Below are positions 12,601 to 23,800 of a DNA stretch of 64,000 bases, piece after piece; position 1 is the stretch's first letter, and each line of letters begins with the position of its first letter. The notes under the pieces are model-generated. The model worked only from the letters and a program-made list of their open reading frames with translations. It searched no databases and was not told the origin of the DNA. The translations under genes were made by a program, and so were the position numbers. The stretch is from Liolophura sinensis (Eukaryota; Mollusca; Polyplacophora; Chitonida; Chitonidae): NCBI RefSeq assembly GCF_032854445.1, contig NW_027018046.1, forward strand, positions 40,262 through 104,261. The letters run 5' to 3'.

Positions 12601-13750
12601 GGCTAAGCGCAAAGATTTGACGTCTTCTGGGCTACCGAAGGGCACATAACTTATAGTCAAAAGTTGAATATAGTAATGACCAGTCGCGATTGTACAGAGT
12701 ACAGTGTAGCCGATTTCAATTAACAAAAAGACCAGGTAAAAATGCAAAAGTGGAAAAACTGTTCCAGTGCTGCTGGTAAGATGCTAATCCGACGTATTTT
12801 GTGACGAGAAATCGAATGGTGCAAACCGCGTTGCTCTCCGACCAATACTTTTGGCTGTAGCGACAATTGAATGATCATTGATGTCATAATTACGTGCCCA
12901 GCAACGGCTCTTACTCCATGGAAACCAGGGATATTTGCAATTTTTTAACAGCTGCCGATGCCTGGCCCAATTCCGCATCTTTTGGCACCTTATAAATGTG
13001 GGTCAGTGTTTAGTTGTACTTTTTACAGCAGACTGTATCATGTACCTTGTGTTTTTCATGTACAAATGGTGTGGTTTTTCTACACGTAGATAAAGACATT
13101 GAGATTGTCTTGCACTTAGAAGTAAGGCAATTGCTGCGTGAGTTAAATGGGCTTAGCCCAAAGATTTCAGGTCTTCTGGGCTACCGAAGGGCACATAACT
13201 TATAGTCAAAAGTTGAATATAGTAATGACCAGTCGCGATTGTACAGAGTACAGTGTAGCCGATTTCAATTAACAAAAAGACCAGGCAAAAATGCAAAAGT
13301 GGAAAAACTGTTCCAGTGCTGCTGGTAAGAGGCTAATCCGACGTATTTTGTGACGAGAAATCGAATGGTGCAAACCGCGTTGCTCTCCGACCAATACTTT
13401 TGGCTGTAGTGACAATTGAATGATCATTTATGTCATAATCACGTGCCCAGCAACGGCTCTTACTCCATGGAAACCAGGGAAATTTGCAATTTTTCAACAG
13501 CTGCCGATGCCTGGCTCAATTCCGCATCTTTTGGCATCTTACTGAAGTGGGTCAGTGTTCAGTTGTACTTTTTACAGCAGACTGTATCAAGTACCTTGTG
13601 TTTTTCACGTACAAATGGTGTGGTTTTTCTACACGTAGATAAAGACATTGAGATTGTCTTGCACTTAGAAGTAAGGCAATTGCTGGGTGAGTTAAATGGG
13701 CTTAGCCCAAAGATTTCAGGTCTTCTGGGCTACCGAAGGGCACATAACTT
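9700..13750 (+). repeat. Array block 4: eight-monomer segment, copy 2 of the 6,767-bp-spaced duplication
   Basis: Anchors are at 9811, 10360, 10909, 11458, 11818, 12367, 12916 and 13465. Each corresponds to a block 2 anchor plus exactly 6,767. The deleted monomer is at 11,458-11,817. Differences from block 2 are few: for example GGTGTTGTTTT at 11,064 where block 2 has GGTGTGGTTTT. The monomer at 12916 differs most from its partner (6149): it has the TATAAAT site and a TACGTG in place of CACGTG. Confidence 0.85.
11458..11817 (+). repeat. Internally deleted monomer (360 bp), copy 3
   Basis: The AGACA join is at 11,636-11,640. Sequence on both sides matches copy 1 at the 6,767-bp shift. It sits in the same place in the monomer order as copy 1, after a GAAGTTTACAA monomer, so it was carried here by the large duplication and not formed separately. 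Confidence 0.95.
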
Positions 13751-15659
13751 ATAGTCAAAAGTTGAATATAGCAATGACCAGTCGCGATTGTACAGAGTAC
13801 AGTGTAGCCGATTTCAATTAACAAAAAGACCAGACAATAATGCAAAAGTGGAAAAACTGTTCCAGTGCTGCTGGTAAGAGGCTAATCCGACGTATTTTGT
13901 AACGAGAAATCGAATGGTGCAAACCGCGTTGCTCTCCGACCAATACTTTTGGCTATAGCGACAATTCAATAATCATTTATGTCATAATCACGTGCCCAGC
14001 AACGGCTCTTACTCCATGGAAACCAGGGATATTTGCAATTTTTTAACAGCTGCCGATACCTGGCCCAATTCCGCATCTTTTGGCACCTTATAAATGTGGG
14101 TCAGTGTTAAGTTGTACTTTTTACAGCAGACTGTATCAAGTACCTTGTGTTTTTTATGTACAAATGGTCTGGTTTTTCTACACGTAGATAAAGACATTGA
14201 GATTGTCTTGGACTTAGAAGTAAGACAATTGCTGGGTGAGTTAAATAGGCTTGGCCCAAAGATTTCAGGTCTTCTGGGCTACCGAAGGGCACATAACTTA
14301 TAGTCAAAAGTTGAATATAGTAATGACCAGTCGCGATTGTACAGAGTACAGTGTAGCCGATTTAAATTAACAAAAAGACCAGGGAAAAATGCAAAAGTAG
14401 AAAAACTGTTCCAGTGCTGCTGGTAAGAGGCTAATCCGACGTATTTTGTGACGAGAAATCGAATGGTGCAAACCGCGTTGCTCTCCGACCAATACTTTTG
14501 GCTGTAGTGACAATTGAATGATCATTTATGTCATAATCACGTGCCCAGCAACGGCTCTTACTCCATGGAAACCAGGGAAATTTGCAATTTTTCAACAGCT
14601 GCCGATGCCTGGCTCAATTCCGCATCTTTTGGCACCTTACTGAAGTGGGTCAGTGTTCAGTTGTACTTTTTATAGCAGACTTATCAAGTACCTTGTGTTT
14701 CTCACGTACAAATGGTGTGGTTTTTCTACACGTAGATAAAGACATTGAGATTGTCTTGCACTTAGAAGTAAGGCAATTGCTGGGTGAGTTAAATGGGCTG
14801 AGCCCAAAGATTTCAGGTCTTCTGGGCTACCGAAGGGCACATAACTTATAGTCAAAAGTTGAATATAGTAATGACCAGTCGCGATTGTACAGAGTACAGT
14901 GTAGCCGATTTCAATTAACAAAAAGACTAGGGAAAAGCGCAAAATTGGAAAAATTGTTCCAGTGCTGCTGGTAAGAGGCTAATCCGACGTATTTTGTGAC
15001 GACAAATCGAATTGTGCAAACCGCGTTGCTCTCCGACCAATACATTTGGCTGTAGTGACAATTGAATGATCATTTATGTCATAATCACGTGCCCAGCAAC
15101 GGCTCTTACTCCATGGAAACCAGGGAAATTTGCAATTTTTCAAAAGCTGCCGATACCTGGCCCAATTCCGCATCTTTTGGCACCTTACTGAAGTGGGTCA
15201 GTGTTCAGTTGTACTTTTTACAGCAGACTGTATCAAGTACCTTGCGTTTTTTATGTACAAATGGTGTGGTTTTTCTACACGTAGATAAAGACATTGAGAT
15301 TGTCTTGGACTTAGAAGTAAGACAATTGCTGGGTGAGTTAAATGGGCTTAGCCGAAAGATTTGAAGTCTTCTGGGCTACCGAAGGGCACATAACTTATAG
15401 TCAAAAGTTGAATATAGTAATGACCAGTCGCGATTGTACAGAGTACAGTGTTACCGATTTCAATTAACAAAATGACCAGGGAAAAACGCAAAAGTGGAAA
15501 ATCTGTTCCAGTGCTGCTGGTAAGAGGCTAATCCGACGTATTTTGTGACGAGAAATTGAATGGTGCAAACCGCGTTGCTCTCCGACCAATACTTTTGGCT
15601 GTAGTGACAATTGAATGATCATTTATGTCATAATCACGTGCCCAGCAACGGCTCTTACT

Positions 15660-16208
15660 CCATGGAAACCAGGGATATTGGCAATTTTTCAACAGCTGCC
15701 GATGCCTGGCTCAATTCCGCATCTTTTGGCACCTTACTGAAGTGGGTCAGTGTTCAGTTGTACTTTTTACAGCAGACTGTATCAAGTACCTTGTGTTTTT
15801 CACGTACAAATGGTGTGGTTTTTCTACACGTAGATAAAGACATTGAGATTGTCTTGCACTTAGAAGTAAGGCAATTGCTGGGTGAGTTAAATGGGCTTAG
15901 CCCAAAGATTTCAGGTCTTCTGGGCTACCGAAGGGCACATAACTTATAGTCAAAAGTTGAATATAGTAATGACCAGTCGCGATTGTACAGAGTACAGTGT
16001 AGCCGATTTCAATTAACAAAAAGACCAGGCAAAAATGCAAAAGTGGAAAAACTGTTCCAGTGCTGCTGGTAAGAGGCTAATCCGACGTATTTTGTGACGA
16101 GAAATCGAATGGTGCAAACCGCGTTGCTCTCCGACCAATACTTTTGGCTGTAGCGACAATTGAATGATCATTTATGTCATAATCACGTGCACAGCAACGG
16201 CTCTTACT
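15660..16208 (+). repeat. Reference monomer (549 bp) with internal landmarks
   Basis: This monomer is used to give positions for parts shared by the others. It starts at CCATGG (15,660). The family-defining site is 15,735-15,742 (TACTGAAG here, TATAAATG in the other family). A pyrimidine-rich stretch ending in TTTTTACAG lies at 15,764-15,772, and a GGTGAGT at 15,881-15,887. Inverted repeats are TGGGCTTAGCCCA (15,892-15,904), TGTACAGAGTACA (15,984-15,996), AATGATCATT (16,163-16,172) and TTATGTCATAA (16,172-16,182), followed by CACGTG (16,184-16,189). GC is about 42%. Ten of about 18 CpGs lie between 16,082 and 16,200. I see no convincing internal subrepeat. The most variable parts between monomers are the 40 bp after CCATGG, the TATA site, the block after TGGGCTTAGCCCA, and the AGACCAGGC/AGACCAGAC segment. 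Confidence 0.95.
16163..16189. other. Cluster of three dyads, present in most monomers
   Basis: In the reference monomer AATGATCATT (16,163-16,172), TTATGTCATAA (16,172-16,182) and CACGTG (16,184-16,189) lie end to end within 27 bp. CACGTG is intact in all but about five of 118 monomers (changed at 12,891, 29,923, 31,568, 33,217 and 35,412). The first dyad extends to a 14-bp perfect palindrome, TAAATGATCATTTA, in some monomers (249-262). The second is often weakened by a T to G change, giving CATTGATGTCATAA. ATCACGTG also fits the E-box type site bound by basic helix-loop-helix proteins. Protein binding is an inference. Confidence 0.6.
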
Positions 16209-19200
16209 CCATGGAAACCAGGGATATTTGCAATTATTTAACAGCTGCCGATGCCTGGCCCAAATCCCCATCTTTTCGCACCTTATAAATGTGGGTAAGT
16301 GTTTAGTTGTACTTTTTACAGCAGACTGTATCAAGTACCTTGCGTTTTTTATGTACAAATGGTGTGGTTTTTCTACACGTAGATAAAGACATTGAGATTG
16401 TCTTGCACTTAGAAGTAAGGCAATTGCTGGGTGAGTTAAATGGGCTGAGCCGAAAGATTTGTCGTCTTCTGGGCTACCGAAGGGCACATAACTTATGGTC
16501 AAAAGTTGAATATAGTAATGACCAGTCGCGATTGTACAGAGTACAGTGTAGCCGATTTCAATTAACAAAAAGACCAGGCAAAAATGCAAAAGTGCGAAAA
16601 CTGTTCCAGTGCTGCTGGTAAGAGGCTAATCCGACGTATTTTGTGACGAGAAATCGAATTGTGCAAACCGCGTTGCTCTCCGACCAATACATTTGGCTGT
16701 AGTGACAATTGAATGATCATTTATGTCATAATCACGTGCCCAGCAACGGCTCTTACTCCATGGAAACCAGGGAAATTTGCAATTATTTAACAGCTGCCGA
16801 TGCCTGGCCCAATTCCGCATCTTTTGGCACCTTATAAATGTGGGTAAGTGTTTAGTTGTACTTTTTACAGCAGACTGTATCAAGTACCTTGCGTTTTTTA
16901 TGTACAAATGGTGTGGTTTTTCTACACGTAGATAAAGACATTGAGATTGTCTTGGACTTAGAAGTAAGACAATTGCTGGGTGAGTTAAATGGGCTTGTCC
17001 CTAAGATTTCAAGTCTTCTGAGCTACCGAAGGGCACATAACTTATAGTCAAAAGTTGAATATAGTAATGACCAGTCGCGATTGTACAGAGTACAGTGTAG
17101 CCGGTTTCAATTAACAAAATGACCAGGCAAAAATGCAAAAGTGGAAAAACTGTTCCAGTGCTACTAGTAAGAGGCTAATCCGACGTATTTTGTGACGAGA
17201 AATCGAATGGTGCAAACCGCGTTGCTCTCCGACCAAAACTTTTGGCTGTAGCGACAATTGAATGATCATTGATGTCATAATCACGTGCCCAGCAACGGCT
17301 CTTACTCCATGGAAACCAGGAATATTTGCAATTTTTTAACAGCTGCCGATGCCTGGCCCAATTCCGCATCTTTTGGCACCTTATAAATGTGGGTCAGTGT
17401 TTAGTTGTACTTTTTACAGCAGACTGTATCAAGTACCTTGTGTTTTTCATGTACAAATGGTGTGGTTTTTCTACACGTAGATAAAGACATTGAGATTGTC
17501 TTGCACTTAGAAGTAAGGCAATTGCTGCGTGAGTTAAATGGGCTTAGCCCAAAGATTTCAGGTCTTCTGGGCTACCGAAGGGCACATAACTTATAGTCAA
17601 AAGTTGAATATAGTAATGACCAGTCGCGATTGTACAGAGTACAGTGTAGCCGATTTCAATTAACAAAAAGACCAGGCAAAAATGCAAAAGTGCGAAAACT
17701 GTTCCAGTGCTGCTGGTAAGAGGCTAATCCGACGTATTTTGTGACGAGAAATCGAATGGTGCAAACCGCGTTGCTCTCCGACCAATACTTTTGGCTGTAG
17801 CGACAAGTGAATGATCATTTATGTCATAATCACGTGCCCAGCAACGGCTCTTACTCCATGGAAACCAGGGAAATTTGCAATTTTTCAACAGCTGCCGATG
17901 CCTGGCTCAATTCCGCATCTTTTGGCACCTTACTGAAGTGGGTCAGTGTTCAGTTGTACTTTTTATAGCAGACTTATCAAGTACCTTGTGTTTCTCACGT
18001 ACAAATGGTGTGGTTTTTCTACACGTAGATAAAGACATTGAGATTGTCTTGCACTTAGAAGTAAGGCAATTGCTGGGTGAGTTAAATGGGCTGAGCCCAA
18101 AGATTTCAGGTCTTCTGGGCTACCGAAGGGCACATAACTTATAGTCAAAAGTTGAATATAGTAATGACCAGTCGCGATTGTACAGAGTACAGTGTAGCCG
18201 ATTTCAATTAACAAAAAGACTAGGGAAAAACGCAAAATTGGAAAAATTGTTCCAGTGCTGCTGGTAAGAGGCTAATCCGACGTATTTTGTGACGACAAAT
18301 CGAATGGTGCAAACCGCGTTGCTCTCCGACCAATTCTTTTGGCTGTAGTGACAATTGAATGATCATTTATGTCATAATCACGTGCCCAGCAACGGCTCTT
18401 ACTCCATGGAAACCAGGGATATTGGCAATTTTTCAACAGCTGCCGATGCCTGGCTCAATTCCGCATCTTTTGGCACCTTACTGAAGTGGGTCAGTGTTCA
18501 GTTGTACTTTTTACAGCAGACTGTATCAAGTACCTTGTGTTTTTCAAGTACAAATGGTGTGGTTTTTCTACACGTAGATAAAGACATTGAGATTGTCTTG
18601 CACTTAGAAGTAAGGCAATTGCTGGGTGAGTTAAATGGGCTTAGCCCAAAGATTTCAGGTCTTCTGGGCTACCGAAGGGCACATAACTTATAGTCAAAAG
18701 TTGAATATAGTAATGACCAGTCGCGATTGTACAGAGTACAGTGTAGCCGATTTCAATTAACAAAAAGACCAGGCAAAAATGCAAAAGTGGAAAAACTGTT
18801 CCAGTGCTGCTGGTAAGAGGCTAATCCGACGTGTTTTGTGACGAGAAATCGAATGGTGCAAACCGCGTTGCTCTCCGACCAATACTTTTGGCTGTAGCGA
18901 CAATTAAATGATCATTTATGTCATAATCACGTGCACAGCAACGGCTCTTACTCCATGGAAACCAGGGATATTTGCAATTATTTAACAGCTGCCGATGCCT
19001 GGCCCAAATCCCCATCTTTTGGCACCTTATAAATGTGGGTAAGTGTTTAGTTGTACTTTTTACAGCAGACTGTATCAAGTACCTTGTGTTTTTTATGTAC
19101 AAATGGTGTGGTTTTTCTACACGTAGATAAAGACATTGAGATTGTCTTGCACTTAGAAGTAAGGCAATTGCTGGGTGAGTTAAATGGGCTTAGCCCAAAG

Positions 19201-20899
19201 ATTTGTCGTCTTCTGGGCTACCGAAGGGCACATAACTTATAGTCAAAAGTTGAATATAGTAATGACCAGTCGCGATTGTACAGAGTACAGTGTAGCCGAT
19301 TTCAATTAACAAAAAGACCAGGCAAAAATGCAAAAGTGCGAAAACTGTTCCAGTGCTGCTGGTAAGAGGCTAATCCGACGTATTTTGTGACGAGAAATCG
19401 AATTGTGCAAACCGCGTTGCTCTCCGACCAATACTTTTGGCTGTAGTGACAATTGAATGATCATTTATGTCATAATCACGTGCCCAGCAACGGCTCTTAC
19501 TCCATGGAAACCAGGGAAATTTGCAATTTTTCAACAGCTGCCGATGCCTGGCTCAATTTCGCATCTTTTGGCACCTTACTGAAGTGGGTCAGTGTTCAGT
19601 TGTACTTTTTACAGCAGACTGTATCAAGTACCTTGTGTTTTTCACGTACAAATGGTGTGGTTTTTCTACACGTAGATAATAACATTGAAATTGTCTTGCA
19701 CTTAGAAGTAAGGCAATTGCTGGGTGAGTTAAATGGGCTGAGCCCAAAGATTTCAGCTCTTCTGGGCTACCGAAGGGCACATAACTTATAGTCAAAAGTT
19801 GAATATAGTAATGACCAGTCGCGATTGTACAGAGTACAGTGTAGCCGATTTCAATTAACAAAAAGACCAGGCAAAAATGCAAAAGTGGAAAAACTGTTCC
19901 AGTGCTGCTGGTAAGAGGCTAATCCGACGTATTTTGTGACGAGAAATTGAATGGTGCAAACCGCGTTGCTCTCCGACCAATACTTTTGGCTGTAGCGACA
20001 ATTCAATGATCATTTATGTCATAATCACGTGCACAGCAAAGGCTCTTACTCCATGGAAACCAGGGATATTTGCAATTATTTAACAGCTGCCGATGCCTGG
20101 CCCAAATCCCCATCTTTTCGCACCTTATAAATGTGGGTAAGTGTTTAGTTGTACTTTTTACAGCAGACTGTATCAAGTACCTTGCGTTTTTTATGTACAA
20201 ATGGTGTGGTTTTTCTACACGTAGATAAAGACATTGAGATTGTCTTGGACTTAGAAGTAAGACAATTGCTGGGTGAGTTAAATGGGCTTGGCCCTAAGAT
20301 TTCAGGTCTTCTGAGCTACCGAAGGGCACATAACTTATAGTCAAAAGTTGAATATAGTAATGACCAGTCGCGATTGTACAGAGTACAGTGTAGCCGGTTT
20401 CAATTAACAAAATGACCAGGCAAAAATGCAAAAGTGGAAAAACTGTTCCAGTGCTACTAGTAAGAGGCTAATCCGACGTATTTTGTGACGAGAAATCGAA
20501 TGGTGCAAACCGCGTTGCTCTCCGACCAATACTTTTGGCTGTAGCGACAATTGAATGATCATTGATGTCATAATCACGTGCCCAGCAACGGCTCTTACTC
20601 CATGGAAACCAGGGATATTTGCAATTTTTTAACAGCTGCCGATGCGTGGCTCAATTCCGCATCTTTTGGCACCTTACTGAAGTGGGTCAGTGTTGAGTTG
20701 TACTTTTTACAGCAGACTGTATCAAGTACCTTGTGTTTTTCACGTACAAATGGTGTGCTTTTTCTACACGTAGATAAAGACATTGAGATTGTCTTGCACT
20801 TAGAAGTAAGGCAATTGCTGGGTGAGTTAAATGGGCTTAGCCCAAAGATTTCAGGTCTTCTGGCCTACCGAAGGGCACATAACTTATAGTCAAAAGTTG

Positions 20900-23800
20900 A
20901 TAATAGCAATGACCAGTCGCGATTGTACAGAGTACAGTGTAGCCGATTTCAATTAACAAAAAGACCAGACAAAAATGCAAAAGTGGAAAAACTGTTCCAG
21001 TGCTGCTGGTAAGAGGCTAATCCGACGTATTTTGTAACGAGAAATCGAATGGTGCAAACCGCGTTGCTCTCCGACCAATACTTTTGGCTGTAGTGACAAC
21101 TGAATGATCATTTATGTCATAATCACGTGCCCAGCAACGGCTCTTACTCCATGGAAACCAGGGAAATTTGCAATTTTTCAACAGCTGCCGATACCTGGCT
21201 CAATTCCGCATCTTTTGGCACCTTATTCATGTGGGTCTGTGGTCAGTTGTACTTTTTACAGCAGACTGTATCAAGTACCTTGTGTTTTTCACGTACAAAT
21301 GGTGTGGTTTTTCTACACGTAGATAAAGACATTGAGATTGTCTTGCACTTAGAAGTAAGACAATTGCTGGGTGAGTTAAATGGGCTTGGCCCAAAGATTT
21401 CAGGTCTTCTGGGCTACCGAAGGGCACATAACTTATAGTCAAAAGTTGAATATAGTAATGACCAGTCGCGATTGTACAGAGTACAGTGTAGCCGATTTCA
21501 ATTAACAAAAAGACCAGGCAAAAATGCAAAAGTGGAAAATCTGTTCCAGTGCTGCTGGTAAGAGGCTAATCCGACGTATTTTGTGACGAGAAATCGAATG
21601 GTCCAATCCGCGTTGCTTTCCGACCAATACTTTTGGCTGTAGCGACAATTGAATGATCATTTATGTCATAATCACGTGCCCAGCAACGGCTCTTACTCCA
21701 TGGAAACCAGGGAAATTTGCAATTTTTCAACAGCTGCCGATGCCTGGCTCAATTCCGCATCTTTTGGCATCTTACTGAAGTGGGTCAGTGTTCAGTTGTA
21801 CTTTTTACAGCAGACTGTATCAAGTACCTTGTGTTTTTCACGTACAAATGGTGTGGTTTTTCTACACGTAGATAAAGACATTGAGATTGTCTTGCACTAA
21901 GAAGTAAGGCAATTGCTGGGTGAGTTAAATAGGCTTGGCCCAAAGATTTCAGGTCTTCTGGGCTACCGAAGGGCACATAACTTATAGTCAAAAGTTGAAT
22001 ATAGTAATGACCAGTCGCGATTGTACAGAGTACAGTGTAGCCGGTTTCAATTAACAAAATGACCAGGCAAAAATGCAAAAGTGGAAAAACTGTTCCAGTG
22101 CTACTAGTAAGAGGCTAATCCGACGTATTTTGTGACGAGAAATCGAATGGTGCAAACCGCGTTGCTCTCCGACCAATACTTTTGGCTGTAGTGACAATTG
22201 AATGATCATTTATGTCATAATCACGTGCCCAGCAACGGCTCTTACTCCATGGAAACCAGGGAAATTTGCAATTTTTCAACACCTGCCGATACCTGGCTCA
22301 ATTCCGCATCTTTTGGCACCTTATTCATGTGGGTCTGTGGTCAGTTGTACTTTTTACAGCAGACTGTATTAAGTACCTTGTGTTTTTCACGTACAAATGG
22401 TGTGGTTTTTCTACACGTAGATAAAGACATTGAGATTGTCTTGCACTTAGAAGTAAGACAATTGCTGGGTGAGTTAAATGGGCTTGGCCCAAAGATTTGA
22501 CGTATTCTGGGCTACCGAAGGGCACATAACTTATAGTCAAAAGTTGAATATAGTAATGACCAGTCGCGATTGTACAGAGTACAGTGTAGCCGATTTCAAT
22601 TAACAAAAAGACCAGGCAAAAATGCAAAAGTGGAAAAACTGTTCCAGTGCTGCTGGTAAGAGGCTAATCCGACGTATTTTGTGACGAGAAATCGAATGGT
22701 CCAATCCGCGTTGCTCTCCGACCAATACTTTTGCCTGTAGCGACAATTGAATAATCATTTATGTCATAATCACGTGCCCAGCAACGGCTCTTACTCCATG
22801 GAAACCAGGGAAATTTGCAATTTTTTTAACAGCTGCCGATGCCTGGCCCAATTCCGCATCTTTTGGCACCTTATAAATGTGGGTCAGTGTTTAGTTGTAC
22901 TTTTTACAGCAGACTGTATCAAGTACCTTGTGTTTTTCATGTACAAATGGTGTGGTTTTTCTACACGTAGATAAAGACATTGAAATTGTCTTGCACTTAG
23001 AAGTAAGGCAATTGCTGGGTGAGTTAAATGGGCTTAGCCCAAAGATTTCAGGTCTTCTGGGCTACCGAAGGGCACATAACTTATAGTCAAAAGTTGAATA
23101 TAGTAATGACCAGTCGCGATTGTACAGAGTACAGTGTAGCCGATTTCAATTAACAAAAAGACCAGGCAAAAATGCAAAAGTGCGAAAAATGTTCCAGTGC
23201 TGCTGGTAAGAGGCTAATCCGACGTATTTTGTGACGAGAAATCGAATGGTGCAAACCGCGTTGCTCTCCGACCAATACTTTTGGCTGTAGTGACAATTGA
23301 ATGATCATTTATGTCATAATCACGTGCCCAGCAACGGCTCTTACTCCATGGAAACCAGGGATATTTGCAATTTTTCAACAGCTGCCGATGCCTGGCTCAA
23401 TTCCGCATCTTTTGGCATCTTACTGAAGTGGGTCAGTGTTCAGTTGTACTTTTTACAGCAGACTGTATCAAGTACCTTGTGTTTTTCACGTACAAATGGT
23501 GTGGTTTTTCTACACGTAGATAAAGGCATTGAGATTGTCTTGCACTTAGAAGTAAGGCAATTGCTGGGTGAGTTAAATGGGCTTAGCCCAAAGATTTCAG
23601 GTCTTCTGGGTTACCGAAGGGCACATAACTTATAGTCAAAAGTTGAATATAGCAATGACCAGTCGCGATTGTACAGAGTACAGTGTAGCCGATTTCAATT
23701 AACAAAAAGACCAGACAATAATGCAAAAGTGGAAAAACTGTTCCAGTGCTGCTGGTAAGAGGCTAATCCGACGAATTTTGTAACGAGAAATCGAATGATG

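Larger units (their letters stand above)
13750..20900 (+). repeat. Array block 5: six/five-monomer repeat pattern
   Basis: Anchors are at 14014, 14563, 15111, 15660, 16209, 16758, 17307, 17856, 18404, 18953, 19502, 20051 and 20600. The monomer at 14563 recurs at 17856 (3,293 bp, six monomers) with the rare TTTTTATAGCAGACTTATC replacing the usual TTTTTACAGCAGACTGTATC. The monomers at 15660 and 16209 recur at 18404 and 18953 (2,744 bp, five monomers), marked by GGGATATTGGCAA and GTGCACAGC. The second copy therefore lacks the counterpart of the monomer at 15111. Confidence 0.75.

Noticed and set aside
15904-15918. CRE-like TGACGTC at the segment after TGGGCTTAGCCCA
   Set aside because: The site is one of several alleles (TTCAGGTC, TTGACGTC, TTGTCGTC, TTCACGTC, TTCAGATC), so it is not kept as a motif; it is useful as a monomer-type marker only.
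15611-15949. 112-codon open frame on the + strand, repeated in many monomers with near-identical translation
   Set aside because: It opens at TTG, not ATG. It is open only in TACTGAAG monomers; the TATAAAT form puts TAA in the same frame, so about half the array is always broken. Other monomers have further stops, such as TGACGTC, GAGTAAAAT and CACTAAGAAG, or frameshifts. Conservation is equal on both strands and in all frames, as expected from homogenisation of non-coding repeats.
15660-16208. A subrepeat of about 183 bp within the monomer
   Set aside because: Only very short matches recur (AATGGTG, GGGCT, TGTAGC) and their spacings do not agree with one period.
16077-16589. 170-codon open frame on the - strand, the longest in the window
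   Set aside because: It overlaps + strand open frames over the same monomer, exists at this length in one place only, and is shortened by stops or indels in sister monomers. No domain is recognisable.
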